From: Mycobacteriaceae bacterium
Lineage (GTDB): Bacteria; Pseudomonadota; Gammaproteobacteria; Burkholderiales; Burkholderiaceae_D
Length of the DNA stretch: 55,469 nt
NCBI GenBank assembly: GCA_903970145.1
Contig: CAJCHO010000120.1
Span: 1 to 55,469 of the forward strand
Reading direction: 5' to 3'
Positions 43,438 to 51,644 of this stretch are shown here, one piece after another. Position 1 is the stretch's first letter; every line of letters begins with the position of its first letter. The notes under the pieces are model-generated. The model had not been told where the DNA came from. It saw only the letters and a list, made by a program, of their open reading frames with translations, and made no database searches. The position numbers and the translations under genes were made by a program.

Positions 43438-44022
43438 ATGAATCGGGGAGAGGCTTTCGGGGGTATTGGAGAAGTATCCTTACTCGCGCGATTGAATGCT
43501 ACCAGGGCGGCGCCAGCATCGGGAATGACTATGACCAACAGATCGACCGACGACAGCAAACCAGGCTCGACGCTGCCCTTGTATTCGGGCGAATGGATCG
43601 ATGGCGGAGCACACTTTGACGGACCATTTACGGCGCACGGTCGCGTGAGGTTCCGCTTTGACGAAGATCTGGCTTTTTGCGAGGCGGAGGGGCCCTTCAA
43701 CGCCGAATTCTTTGAGGGCTTGACCCGTCTCTCGGGTGTGATTCGGGAGCGGGCTCTGAAAAAGCCGCCCAGGGGATTCGTCGTAAGCTATCTGAAAAGC
43801 ATTCTAATAACCCCCGAATCGATCGGAGCCTACCGAGTTTTTCTCAATGGTCCCCGAAACGCCACTTTTGTTGCCTACGTGATTACGCCCGACGTCGAAG
43901 GACGGGCGGTCATGCTTCCGGTCCTGAAAGGACTCTGGGACGAGTCCGAGCGCGAGTATCGTGTCTTCGAACAATTGGAGGAGGCGACGACCTGGGCGCG
44001 TGCAAAGCTTGCGGGTCTATGA
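43438..44022 (+). CDS. Unrecognised small protein, paralogue C of a three-member family
   Basis: 194 residues from the ATG at 43438 (AAGGG upstream); ATG 43525 or 43531 would remove about 30 residues with no match. The conserved part begins FDGPFTAHGRVRFRFDEDL, then EGPFNAEFFEGL, LKSILITPESIGAY, YVITPDVEGRAVMLP and FEQLEEATTWARAKLAGL. These landmarks match the genes at 22625 and 27630 throughout. It lies 37 bp behind the GST gene and may be co-transcribed with it. Cytoplasmic by sequence; the function is not known. Confidence 0.7.
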   Translation: MNRGEAFGGIGEVSLLARLNATRAAPASGMTMTNRSTDDSKPGSTLPLYSGEWIDGGAHFDGPFTAHGRVRFRFDEDLAFCEAEGPFNAEFFEGLTRLSGVIRERALKKPPRGFVVSYLKSILITPESIGAYRVFLNGPRNATFVAYVITPDVEGRAVMLPVLKGLWDESEREYRVFEQLEEATTWARAKLAGL

Positions 44023-44200
44023 TCTGCCGGGGTGGTTCGCGACCAAAGACGCCGAAGTTCGGACCTGGCGGAGTAGCGTGGGACGCCTGTGGCGCCGAAG
44101 GGTCTTTGATCCCACTTCCCAGAGGGTAAGCAGGGGTCACTTGTACATCGGCACGAGGGTCGGAAAGGGGTCAAAATCCAGTCGGCGCCAACATGCTGGG

Positions 44201-44341
44201 CTCATCGTGCGCGGTCTCTATGACGGCGACTACGACAAGACGAACCTGCCGAAAGAGCTGGTCCTCTCGAACTACTTCCAGGTCCGTGACGGCAAGATTG
44301 TTAGCCTTATCATCATTTTCAACAAGACATCGCCGTTTTGA
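44201..44341 (+). pseudogene. Remnant of an NTF2/SnoaL-type gene
   Basis: Only the last 46 residues read like a family end: VRGLYDGDYDKTNLPKELVL, SNYFQVRDGKIVSLIIIFNK. This resembles the final strands of SnoaL-like proteins, where a RDGKI-turn precedes the last strand. No start or first half is found upstream in any frame, so the piece looks like a leftover of a deletion. Confidence 0.45.
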
Positions 44342-44506
44342 CGATGGCTGCGTCAAATCGGCCAGGCAGCGCCGTCAATTCATCGGCCTCCCACTCTCCG
44401 CGCACCGCGCCAGCACTCCATCTCGAGGAGCCGGATCTAGACGCCTGCGGTAAGGTGGCAGGCGGTAGGCGGGGTCAGCCGAAATGCGCGACGCCGCCGT
44501 CCCGGC

Positions 44507-44659
44507 CTAATCGCGAGCGCCGCGGTGCGACTCGAAGCGCCGTCTCGTTTCAGCCTCGTCGCGCGCGCCAAAGGCATAGTTCGCTTCAAGCCACATCACG
44601 TTGATGATGCCAAAAGCGAGTGCGAGGCCAAGGCCGAGAATCCAGGTGAAGTACCACAC
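44507..44659 (-). CDS. cydX: Cytochrome bd small subunit CydX
   Basis: 50 residues from a GTG with AAGGA seven bases upstream. The protein opens M(V)WYFTWILGLGLALAFGI, one membrane helix with the CydX/YbgT motif WYF-WILG, followed by EANYAF and a polar tail. CydX binds the CydAB complex and is needed for its stability and activity. It lies 13 bp after the cydB stop, so it is the last gene of the cydP-cydA-cydB-cydX operon. The length is slightly above the E. coli protein (37 residues). Confidence 0.92.
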   Translation of the reverse strand: MWYFTWILGLGLALAFGIINVMWLEANYAFGARDEAETRRRFESHRGARD

Positions 44660-44672
44660 GGGCAAGTCCTTC

Positions 44673-45809
44673 TCAGTAAGCGTTATGGCTTTGCTCGCGG
44701 ATGTGCTCGACAGTAATTCGGCCGCGCAGTACCCGATACACCCACGCCGTGTACAACAGTACGATCGGCAAGAAGACGGCGACAACGATCAGCATGATCC
44801 ACAGCGTCTTGTGGCTCGATACGCCATCCCAGACAGTGAGGCTGCTGGCAGCATCCAGATTCGAGGGTAAGATGAAAGGAAACAGCGAGAGTCCGGCCGT
44901 GGCGATGATACCGGCAACGGCAACTGCACTGGCGACGAATCCTGTTACGCGCCAGATGCGCCATGCGGAGGCACCTGAGAAGAGCGCTGCCGTGATGGCC
45001 AGCGCGGGCACTGCCCACAGCCATGGCATTCCTGCGTAGTTGCCGAGCCAGCCGCCGGGGACGCTTGCGACCGATTTTTGCAGCGGATTGAGTGCAGTAC
45101 CCGGATCGCCCATGTGCGTCACGCTATAGCCAGGCATGTGCGAGATCCACAGCCCCCCAGCGACAAACAGTATGACGACCAAAGCCGCAAGGACCGGCAC
45201 AATCCTACGCGCGCGCATCTGCACCGCACCCTCGGTTCTCATCATGAGCAACGCACCACCATGCATGGCCAGCATCGCTGCCGACACCACGCCGCAGAAC
45301 AGGCCAAACGGACTAAGCTGCGCCAGCAAGCCTTCGCCGTAGGTAATCTGCATCGTACTATCGAATCGAAAGGCGACCCCGGTGAACAGATTGCCGATCG
45401 CCACTCCGAACACCAGCGATGGCACAATGCCGCCAACGAATAGTGCCCAGTCCCAGAAGTGGCGCCACGCTGGCGGCGCCAATTTGCTGCGGTAGTCAAA
45501 GCCCACGGGTCGCAGAAAAAGTGCGCACAGGGTCAGGACGAGCGCGAGATAAAATGTCGAAAAGCCGGCCGCATATACAAGCGGCCATGCCGCGAACACC
45601 GCCCCACCACCGAGCACCAGCCAAACCTGGTTGCCTTCCCAGGTTGGGCCGACCACGTTGATCGCCACGCGCCGCTCCTCGTCTGTCCGTCCCACAAACG
45701 GCAGGAGCATGGCCACGCCCAAATCGAATCCATCCATCACCGCAAATCCGACAAGCAGCACGAGCACGATCGCCCACCAGATTAGCTTGAGCGTCAGGTA
45801 GTCGAGCAT
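44673..45809 (-). CDS. cydB: Cytochrome bd ubiquinol oxidase subunit II
   Basis: 378 residues, nine membrane helices. Typical start [25 protein letters not shown], the conserved [19 protein letters not shown] and [44 protein letters not shown] near the C-terminus is a family hallmark. CydB pairs with CydA but binds no haem. The complex oxidises quinol and reduces oxygen to water with high affinity, generating proton motive force without pumping. It starts 9 bp after the cydA stop. Confidence 0.96.
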   Translation of the reverse strand: MLDYLTLKLIWWAIVLVLLVGFAVMDGFDLGVAMLLPFVGRTDEERRVAINVVGPTWEGNQVWLVLGGGAVFAAWPLVYAAGFSTFYLALVLTLCALFLRPVGFDYRSKLAPPAWRHFWDWALFVGGIVPSLVFGVAIGNLFTGVAFRFDSTMQITYGEGLLAQLSPFGLFCGVVSAAMLAMHGGALLMMRTEGAVQMRARRIVPVLAALVVILFVAGGLWISHMPGYSVTHMGDPGTALNPLQKSVASVPGGWLGNYAGMPWLWAVPALAITAALFSGASAWRIWRVTGFVASAVAVAGIIATAGLSLFPFILPSNLDAASSLTVWDGVSSHKTLWIMLIVVAVFLPIVLLYTAWVYRVLRGRITVEHIREQSHNAY

Positions 45810-45818
45810 CAGCAGCTC

Positions 45819-47384
45819 CTAGGCGGTCTGCGCGACCGGTTGTTCGCCGTGGTAGCGCCCCGTCCCGAGGCTCGAGGGGCCCATTCGGATGTATTTGAGC
45901 ATCAGATACATTTCCACCGCGAATAGCGCCGCATAGATTGAACAGATCCCAATCAGGCTTGACCAAACCTGGCTGGATGAGACCTGTGAGACCGACAGAT
46001 AGGTCGGCAGGACGCCCGAGATCGTCCAGGGCTGGCGACCGTATTCGGCGACGAACCAACCCAGCTCGGCGGCGACCCAGGGCAGCGGGATGGAAATCAC
46101 CGCGAGCCGCAACAGCCAGCGCCGAGGGGCCAGATTCTTGCGCGCCATGAACCAGAAACTCGCGGAAAAGAGAAACAGAAAGAGGAAGCCAAGTCCGACC
46201 ATGCCACGGAATGCCCAGAAAAGGGCCGCCACATTCGGGATCGTGTCATCGACCGCAGCCTGGATGTTGGATTCAGTCGCACTCGTCACGTCGGCAGCAT
46301 ACTTCTTGAGCAAGAGGCCGTAACCCAGATCAGCTTCGTGTGCCGCGAATTGGTGCTTCAAGTCATCCGATTCATCGCCTGCTCTCAGGCGGGCCAGCGC
46401 CTCGTAGGCGATCATGCCGCTGCGGATGCGCCGCTCGTGCTCGGCCTTCAATTCCTTGATCCCCGTCACCGTTTTGTCCGTGCTGCGCGTCGCGATGAGG
46501 CCCATAACATAGGGGACCCGGACAGCATAGTCGGTCCTTTCGGCTTCCTGGTTGGGCCAGCCAAATACGGTGATCCCAGCCGGCGCCGGCTGCGTCTCCC
46601 ATTCTGCCTCGATGGCCGCAAGCTTGACCTTCTGTACTTCACCGCTGGTATAGCCGGACTCATCACCTAGGACAATGACTGAGAGGGTCGATGCGAGTCC
46701 GAATCCGGCTGCAATCGCGAATGAGCGGATTGCGAAATTTGTATCGCGCGCTCGTAGAAGATACCACGCCGAGATTCCCAGAACAAACATCGATCCCGTC
46801 ACGTAGCCGGCGGCAACCGTGTGTACGAATTTCACCTGCGCGACCGGATTAAAGAGTACCGCACCCAGATCCGTGAGCTCCATTCGCATGGTGTGATAGT
46901 TGAATGCGGCGCCCACCGGATTTTGCATCCAACCATTGGCAACTAGGATCCACAATGCTGAGAGATTGGTGCCAAGCCCGAGAAGAAAGGTGGTAATCAG
47001 ATGCGCGGTGCGCGATAGCCGATCCCAACCGAAGAAAAACAACCCGACGAAGGTTGATTCGAGGAAGAACGCCATCAGTCCCTCGATGGCGAGTGGAACG
47101 CCAAAGATGTCGCCTACGTAATGCGAGTAATACGCCCAGTTCGTACCGAACTGAAACTCCATCGTCAGCCCGGTCGCAACTCCCATGGCGAAGTTGATGC
47201 CAAAGAGCTTGCCCCAGAACCGCGTCATGTCCTTATAGATAGCCTTTCCCGTCATCACATAGACCGATTCGCACATCACGAGGATCCATGAGAGCCCGAG
47301 AGTCAGTGGCACGAACAGGAAGTGGAACATCGCAGTCATCGCAAACTGCAGCCGCGACAGTTGCACCAGGTCGTCAGCAGACAT
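45819..47384 (-). CDS. cydA: Cytochrome bd ubiquinol oxidase subunit I
   Basis: 521 residues, almost the E. coli length (522), so this is the long Q-loop (bd-I-like) type. The haem ligands are present: His near residue 21 (AMFHFLFVPLT), His in KFVHTVAAGYVTG, and Met in FWAFRGMVGLG. The quinol site loop carries KVKLAAIEAEWETQPAPAG. The start ATG shares one base with the cydP stop (TAATG), so translation is coupled. Bd oxidases serve at low oxygen and help resist peroxide, nitric oxide and cyanide. Confidence 0.97.
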   Translation of the reverse strand: MSADDLVQLSRLQFAMTAMFHFLFVPLTLGLSWILVMCESVYVMTGKAIYKDMTRFWGKLFGINFAMGVATGLTMEFQFGTNWAYYSHYVGDIFGVPLAIEGLMAFFLESTFVGLFFFGWDRLSRTAHLITTFLLGLGTNLSALWILVANGWMQNPVGAAFNYHTMRMELTDLGAVLFNPVAQVKFVHTVAAGYVTGSMFVLGISAWYLLRARDTNFAIRSFAIAAGFGLASTLSVIVLGDESGYTSGEVQKVKLAAIEAEWETQPAPAGITVFGWPNQEAERTDYAVRVPYVMGLIATRSTDKTVTGIKELKAEHERRIRSGMIAYEALARLRAGDESDDLKHQFAAHEADLGYGLLLKKYAADVTSATESNIQAAVDDTIPNVAALFWAFRGMVGLGFLFLFLFSASFWFMARKNLAPRRWLLRLAVISIPLPWVAAELGWFVAEYGRQPWTISGVLPTYLSVSQVSSSQVWSSLIGICSIYAALFAVEMYLMLKYIRMGPSSLGTGRYHGEQPVAQTA

Positions 47385-47602
47385 TATCGTGAGCTCCCGG
47401 AGGCATGGCCATTCGATTCGTCTTTGAAGCCAAAGAATTGCTGTTGTACGTTCTCGGCGCCTACGCGCATGTGCGTGGCAAGGGGATCGCTAAACCAGAT
47501 GTACCAGATCACACCGAGCAGGGTCAGCTTGAGAGTGACAATGACGGCCAACTCCAGCCAGAGACGCGCGTCACCGTTGCCCCGCTTTCGCGTGTTCCCC
47601 AT
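47384..47602 (-). CDS. cydP: Cytochrome oxidase small subunit CydP
   Basis: 72 residues from the ATG at 47602 (a start at 47632 also lies in frame). One membrane helix, RLWLELAVIVTLKLTLLGVIWY, with WFSDPLATHMRV after it matches the CydP small-protein pattern. CydP genes precede cydAB in many beta- and gammaproteobacteria and are thought to aid oxidase function. It overlaps the cydA start by one base, which ties it to the operon. Confidence 0.85.
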   Translation of the reverse strand: MGNTRKRGNGDARLWLELAVIVTLKLTLLGVIWYIWFSDPLATHMRVGAENVQQQFFGFKDESNGHASGSSR

Positions 47603-47775
47603 ATCCGACACGATGCCCCGATTCACCGTCACCCCCGAATCTGGATGTAGCAGGCAGCATACCCATCAATCAGAAAAATCTCCATATTCGCACTGGCACC
47701 CCAGCAGACTGCGACTTCGCGCGTGGCCTCTACTGCCACCCTGACCCAGTCGGGCGATCGGGTAGCCGAATCCAA

Positions 47776-49506
47776 CTAGGACTGTTCGGCGCGCAGCACA
47801 ACCGGGCCGTTGCCGTACCGGTAGTGTGTCGCCACTAGTGCCAGTGCCTCTTCATAGCTGTCGACGAAGTGAAGCCCACCACCCTGAGGATTTAGCTCCA
47901 TCTGCTGAATGACCTGCAACGGTTGTCCGTGCAGACCTGAAACAACCAGTACGGTGCCATTTCGACGACAGCGTCCGAGCAGGTTACGTAGCGCGTGCAC
48001 GCCGGAGGCATCGATCATTGGTACCAGTCGCATGCGAAGGATGAACACCCTGGGCGGACGCTCGAACTGATTAAACAGATCGTCGAGCCTACTCGCCACC
48101 CCGAAAAAGAGGGGGCCGGCAAACTGGTAGACCTCAACGCCGGGTGGCAGTCGCGAGGGCGGATGGGCACTTTCGTCTGGCACTGTGCCGCCGCCGTCCT
48201 CGTCGAGCAGACTGACACCCGGACTGACCTCCACGGCGTCGGCCATGCGGAACATAAACACGAAGGCCGAGACGACCAGGCCGACTTCGATGGCGACCGT
48301 CAAATCGAAGAAGACGGTCAAGCCGAATGTGAGCAGCAAGACGAGCCAGTCACCCCGAGGTGCCGTCAGAGTGTGGCGGAACTTCTCGATCTCGGACATG
48401 TTCCAAGCAACGACCAAGAGAACACCGGCCAAGGCAGCGAGCGGAATGAAGCGCATCAACGGCGCAAACACTAGCATAAACAAGAGTAGGAACACCGCGT
48501 GGGCCATGCCCGCGATCGGCGTTTGTCCACCAGCGCGAATGTTCGTCGTCGTTCGTGCGATGGCGCCAGTTGCAGGTAAGCCGCCAAAAAGCGCAGACGC
48601 AACATTGGCGACACCCTGAGCGACCAATTCGCAGTTAGAGCGGTGCTGTCCACCGGTCATGCCGTCAGCAACAACAGCCGACAACAGTGATTCGGCGCCT
48701 GCCAAAAACGCGATGGTGAAGGAGCTGCGCAGAAGTTCGGAGGTGCGCTCGAAGGGGATGTGCGGGAGCTCGAAAATCGGCAGATTCGACGGGAGACTGC
48801 CGAATCGACTGCCAATGGTCTCGGCCGGCAGCGCGAACCCCGCACACAGAAAGGTGCAGGTGACGAGTGCGATGAGAAATCCAGGCCAGCTCGGGCGCCA
48901 GCGACGTTGTGCTGCGATCACCGCGAGACTGATTACAGTAATCCCGATGGCCGCGGGCTGAGTAGTCGGTAAATCGTGGATGTAGGCGGCCCAGCGTCCG
49001 AGAAATTCACCCGGGACGGTGGCCATTCTAAGGCCCAGTGCATCTTTGACCTGGCTTGAGAAAATACTGACGGCGATGCCGGCAGTGAACCCCGTAACAA
49101 CCGGCTGCGGCATGTATTTCATGAGGGTGCCCATGCGCATCAGACCGGCGGCTATGAGCATGAGTCCCGCTAAGAGCGTGCAAAGGATCAAGCCGCCAAA
49201 GCCAAAGCGTTCGATGACGAGGAACACGACCGGAATGAATGCCGCGGTCGGTCCACCGATCTGCAGTCGCGCGCCACCGAGGGCCGAGATGAGAAAGCCC
49301 GCGACGATAGCAGTGTAGAGCCCCTTCTCTGGCGTCGTCCCGCTCGCGATCGCGAGCGCCATGGCTAGTGGGAGAGCGACGATTGCTACCGTAAGGCCCG
49401 CCAGCAGATCGGCTCGGAACTCAGGCCACGCGTAGCCGCGCCGTAGGACCGAGTAAAGCTTGGGTACAAAAAGCTTCGCGTATTGACGACGGGCGAGCGC
49501 GTCCAT
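47776..49506 (-). CDS. SulP-family anion transporter with STAS domain
   Basis: 576 residues. The SulP core is clear: RADLLAGLTVAIVALPLAMALAIASG, then GARLQIGGPTAAFIPVV and TAGIAVSIFSSQVKDALG, and 10-12 membrane helices in all. A cytoplasmic STAS domain lies at about residues 440-560 (VYQFAGPLFFGVASRLDDL, MRLVPMIDASGVHALRNLL). The family moves sulfate, bicarbonate or dicarboxylates with Na+ or H+. The substrate cannot be fixed. Divergent from an RHH regulator gene 55 bp away, with a palindromic operator between them, which points to direct control of this gene by that regulator. Confidence 0.94.
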   Translation of the reverse strand: MDALARRQYAKLFVPKLYSVLRRGYAWPEFRADLLAGLTVAIVALPLAMALAIASGTTPEKGLYTAIVAGFLISALGGARLQIGGPTAAFIPVVFLVIERFGFGGLILCTLLAGLMLIAAGLMRMGTLMKYMPQPVVTGFTAGIAVSIFSSQVKDALGLRMATVPGEFLGRWAAYIHDLPTTQPAAIGITVISLAVIAAQRRWRPSWPGFLIALVTCTFLCAGFALPAETIGSRFGSLPSNLPIFELPHIPFERTSELLRSSFTIAFLAGAESLLSAVVADGMTGGQHRSNCELVAQGVANVASALFGGLPATGAIARTTTNIRAGGQTPIAGMAHAVFLLLFMLVFAPLMRFIPLAALAGVLLVVAWNMSEIEKFRHTLTAPRGDWLVLLLTFGLTVFFDLTVAIEVGLVVSAFVFMFRMADAVEVSPGVSLLDEDGGGTVPDESAHPPSRLPPGVEVYQFAGPLFFGVASRLDDLFNQFERPPRVFILRMRLVPMIDASGVHALRNLLGRCRRNGTVLVVSGLHGQPLQVIQQMELNPQGGGLHFVDSYEEALALVATHYRYGNGPVVLRAEQS

Positions 49507-49530
49507 CGGGTGCTCCGGGATTTGAGTGGC

Positions 49531-49549
49531 ATGATAATACGATTATCAT
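49531..49549. promoter_or_regulatory. Operator palindrome between SulP and RHH genes
   Basis: ATGATAAT-ACG-ATTATCAT is a perfect inverted repeat with 8-bp arms. It lies 25 bp before the SulP start and 12 bp before the RHH start. A TATAAT hexamer overlaps its right edge at 49549-49554. Binding of an RHH dimer pair here would block both promoters. Confidence 0.8.
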
Positions 49550-49560
49550 ATAATGTCACT

Positions 49561-49779
49561 ATGCCTCTCGAAAACCGAACCGCCCGCCTGACCATCCTGA
49601 TCGATCCGCGCAAAAAGGAAGTATTCGAACGCCTTTGCGCCAGCGAGGACACGACGCCCTCTCAGGTAGTGCGTCGACTGATCCGCGGCTACATTGAAGA
49701 GCGCACTGGCGTGCCGTGGAGCCCCGACACCCCTGCGGCCGGGGCCGTCGCCGGCAAGACGCGCAAGCCCGCGCCTTAA
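49561..49779 (+). CDS. Ribbon-helix-helix (CopG/Arc-type) regulator
   Basis: 72 residues from the ATG at 49561. The ribbon strand is ENRTARLTILIDPRKKEVFERL (in two segments), then helices ASEDTTPSQVVRRLIRGYIEER, the standard RHH layout in which the strand of a dimer enters the DNA major groove. A low-complexity Pro/Ala tail follows. The TATAAT hexamer ends 6 bp before this ATG, so the transcript would have almost no leader, and no ribosome-binding site is present. No toxin gene accompanies it, so it is more likely an autoregulator and SulP repressor than an antitoxin. Confidence 0.82.
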   Translation: MPLENRTARLTILIDPRKKEVFERLCASEDTTPSQVVRRLIRGYIEERTGVPWSPDTPAAGAVAGKTRKPAP

Positions 49780-49899
49780 TTCCATCCGGGTCAGTGGTAA
49801 GTAGCACCGCGTATGGCTCCAATACTTCGCGTGTAACAGCGAAGTAGAGTTCGGTGCTTCATGGGGATGAGCTTCGAATTATTGCCAGTTTCGGTGTCT

Positions 49900-50043
49900 G
49901 CGAATGCCCCTCAAGTTACGAGCCCGCGTTCTCTGCTTCCTCCACCAACTACCTCATCGACCCCGAGGGATCGCGTCGAACTACGCTTCGGGCTCAAGCC
50001 GGAGCACCTGCTCGGCGACACCACCTACGGGGTCGCACCCTGC
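49900..50043 (+). pseudogene. Degraded transposase fragment
   Basis: In one frame (from 49920) EPAFSASSTNYLIDP resembles the catalytic-domain segment of IS1182/IS5-group transposases (FxYSTNYLIDxxH). In the next frame RFGLKPEHLLGDTTYG resembles their following segment (RFxLKPxxLAADTAYG). A frame change and lost sequence separate the two, and nothing of the rest remains. The 306-bp gap between the RHH and reductase genes is otherwise empty. Confidence 0.6.
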
Positions 50044-50085
50044 TAGGGACTTCGGATGACTTCGCTTGTGTCTTACTCAGTCCAC

Positions 50086-51036
50086 TCAGGGCCGCAAAAC
50101 GATCCGGGCGTCACTTTCATTGGCCCACGCCTCTTTCACCTCCGAAAGCTGCATGGGATGAGTGGACACTCTGAAGTCCGAGGGCACCGCCGCGTTGAGG
50201 ACGTTCTGGATCGTCCTCATCAGATTAGGCATGGGGATGCTTCCCATGCCGCTACCCAAGAGTTGCAGCGCGGACGAACGAAGCGCGGCTCCCGGCAGGG
50301 CCACACTTGCGCCACTCGCCGAGCCGATCTCGATATAGCGGATAGGAGTACCTTCTCGACTTTCCGTGGCCGCTGCAGTGATCAGCATCTCCGCGCTGGG
50401 TCCCCAAATATAGTCAAGGACGACGTCGACGCCTTGGCGGAATTCATTACTGAAAGCCGCCGCGAGCGACTCGGTATCCTGCGTAAGTTGAATCGTCACA
50501 TCGGCGCCGAGCTGCCGAAGCTCGCCAAACGACTGGGTATTGCGCCCTGTCGCAATGACCTTCCTGGCGCCGAGGTGTTTGGCAATCTGGATTGCCAAAC
50601 GCCCCGAGGTTCCGGTTGCTCCATTGACGAGAACTGTCTCACCACGAACGAGATGGGCGCGCTCGATAAGAGCGGCCCAGGAAGACATCCCGGGGATTGC
50701 CATCGCAGCGGCCGTAGCATCGTCCAACGCGTCGGGCAGGGGAATCAACCTCCGTTCGTCGACAAGACAAAGCTCACCCATCCCGCCGAAGGGTATCTCC
50801 GGCATCACGAAATAGACCCGCCGACCCGTTCCATCTCTCCCAACTCCGTCGATGCCGGGCACAAAGGGCAGGGCGTCTGAAGAACTATAGTGAGTCCCCG
50901 ACGCGCGGCTCTTTGTCAGATGGCTGATAGACGAGGCTGTAACGTGGATGATGCTCTTCCCGACCTCAGGTACCGGATCTCTGAAATCTCCGTAGACGGG
51001 AGCGTGGCCCGCCTCGACGACGACTGCTGCCTTCAC
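50086..51036 (-). CDS. Zinc-independent MDR-type oxidoreductase (quinone oxidoreductase-like)
   Basis: 316 residues from a GTG with AGGTGA just upstream. The medium-chain reductase fold shows MKAAVVVEAGHAPVYGDF, PFVPGIDGVG and FGGMGELCLVDERRLI. The Rossmann part has LVNGATGTSGRLAIQIAKHLGARKVIATGR, with AxxGxxG for NADPH. Structural zinc cysteines are missing, as in quinone oxidoreductases (QOR). Such enzymes reduce quinones or enones. Divergent from a MarR regulator, with a palindrome overlapping its -10, so MarR very likely represses it. Confidence 0.9.
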   Translation of the reverse strand: MKAAVVVEAGHAPVYGDFRDPVPEVGKSIIHVTASSISHLTKSRASGTHYSSSDALPFVPGIDGVGRDGTGRRVYFVMPEIPFGGMGELCLVDERRLIPLPDALDDATAAAMAIPGMSSWAALIERAHLVRGETVLVNGATGTSGRLAIQIAKHLGARKVIATGRNTQSFGELRQLGADVTIQLTQDTESLAAAFSNEFRQGVDVVLDYIWGPSAEMLITAAATESREGTPIRYIEIGSASGASVALPGAALRSSALQLLGSGMGSIPMPNLMRTIQNVLNAAVPSDFRVSTHPMQLSEVKEAWANESDARIVLRP

Positions 51037-51067
51037 AAATCACCTCATTGAGCGGAAAATAAGATAA

Positions 51068-51080
51068 GTGTATTATACAC
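51068..51080. promoter_or_regulatory. MarR operator overlapping the reductase -10
   Basis: GTGTA-TTA-TACAC is a perfect inverted repeat. On the minus strand it contains TATAAT, a consensus -10, about 35 bp before the reductase GTG. On the plus strand it lies 24 bp before the MarR start. Bound repressor would cover both promoters. Confidence 0.75.
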
Positions 51081-51103
51081 ATATCACTGGGAGAGCAAGA
51101 CCT

Positions 51104-51571
51104 GTGGCACGAGATCTGAATCAATTGCGCGACGCGCTCCTGGACTTGATGGGGGTCTTGAACAGGCCGCAGCCGGATGCTGCACTCATTTCAATGGCCC
51201 GCGTCGATCTCGACCGTGCACTCTTTCCCCTTCTGGTGCGCGTCGCACGCAAAGGGCCACTCGGGATCGGCGAACTCGCCGAACTGTGTAGGCGAGACTA
51301 CACAACGGTCAGTCGACAGGTCACAAAGCTTGAAGGCCTAGGTCTCGTGCGTCGTCAGTTAAATGGCGAAGACGCTCGGATCCGCGACGTGGTGATTACG
51401 CGAAAAGGACGCGCCGTGAGTTCTGCACTAGATGGTGCGCGAGAAAAGCTCATGGAGTCTGTGCTCGCGGGATGGAGCAACGAGGAGCTAGCCGAGCTAT
51501 CTCGGTTACTTCGCCGGTTGGCAGACGATGCACTTGGATTCGTCAAGTCGGAAAAGGCGCGTTCCGAATAA
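51104..51571 (+). CDS. MarR-family transcriptional regulator
   Basis: 155 residues from the GTG at 51104, with GGGAG about ten bases upstream. The frame is open to 51068, but that region is the operator. Winged-helix part: LGIGELAELCRRDYTTVSRQVTKLEGLGLV as the recognition helix region, wing RQLNGEDARIRDVVITRKG. Ligand binding would occur at the dimer interface. There is no sensor cysteine of the OhrR type. Divergent from the MDR oxidoreductase, the usual arrangement for a regulator induced by quinones or phenolic compounds. Confidence 0.92.
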   Translation: MARDLNQLRDALLDLMGVLNRPQPDAALISMARVDLDRALFPLLVRVARKGPLGIGELAELCRRDYTTVSRQVTKLEGLGLVRRQLNGEDARIRDVVITRKGRAVSSALDGAREKLMESVLAGWSNEELAELSRLLRRLADDALGFVKSEKARSE

Positions 51572-51644
51572 GTGGCCTGTATGCGAACGCAGACCGTGAT
51601 CCCAAAGATAACCTAGTTGGTCGCGCGAGGGGCTCCGGGACGCT

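Noticed and set aside
43961..44200. N-terminal part of the 126-residue frame near 44 kb
   Set aside because: It runs out of frame over the end of paralogue C and shows no family pattern; only the last 46 residues look real.
49561..49779. RHH gene as an antitoxin of a toxin-antitoxin pair
   Set aside because: No toxin-like gene is adjacent; the shared operator with the divergent SulP gene is a simpler reading.
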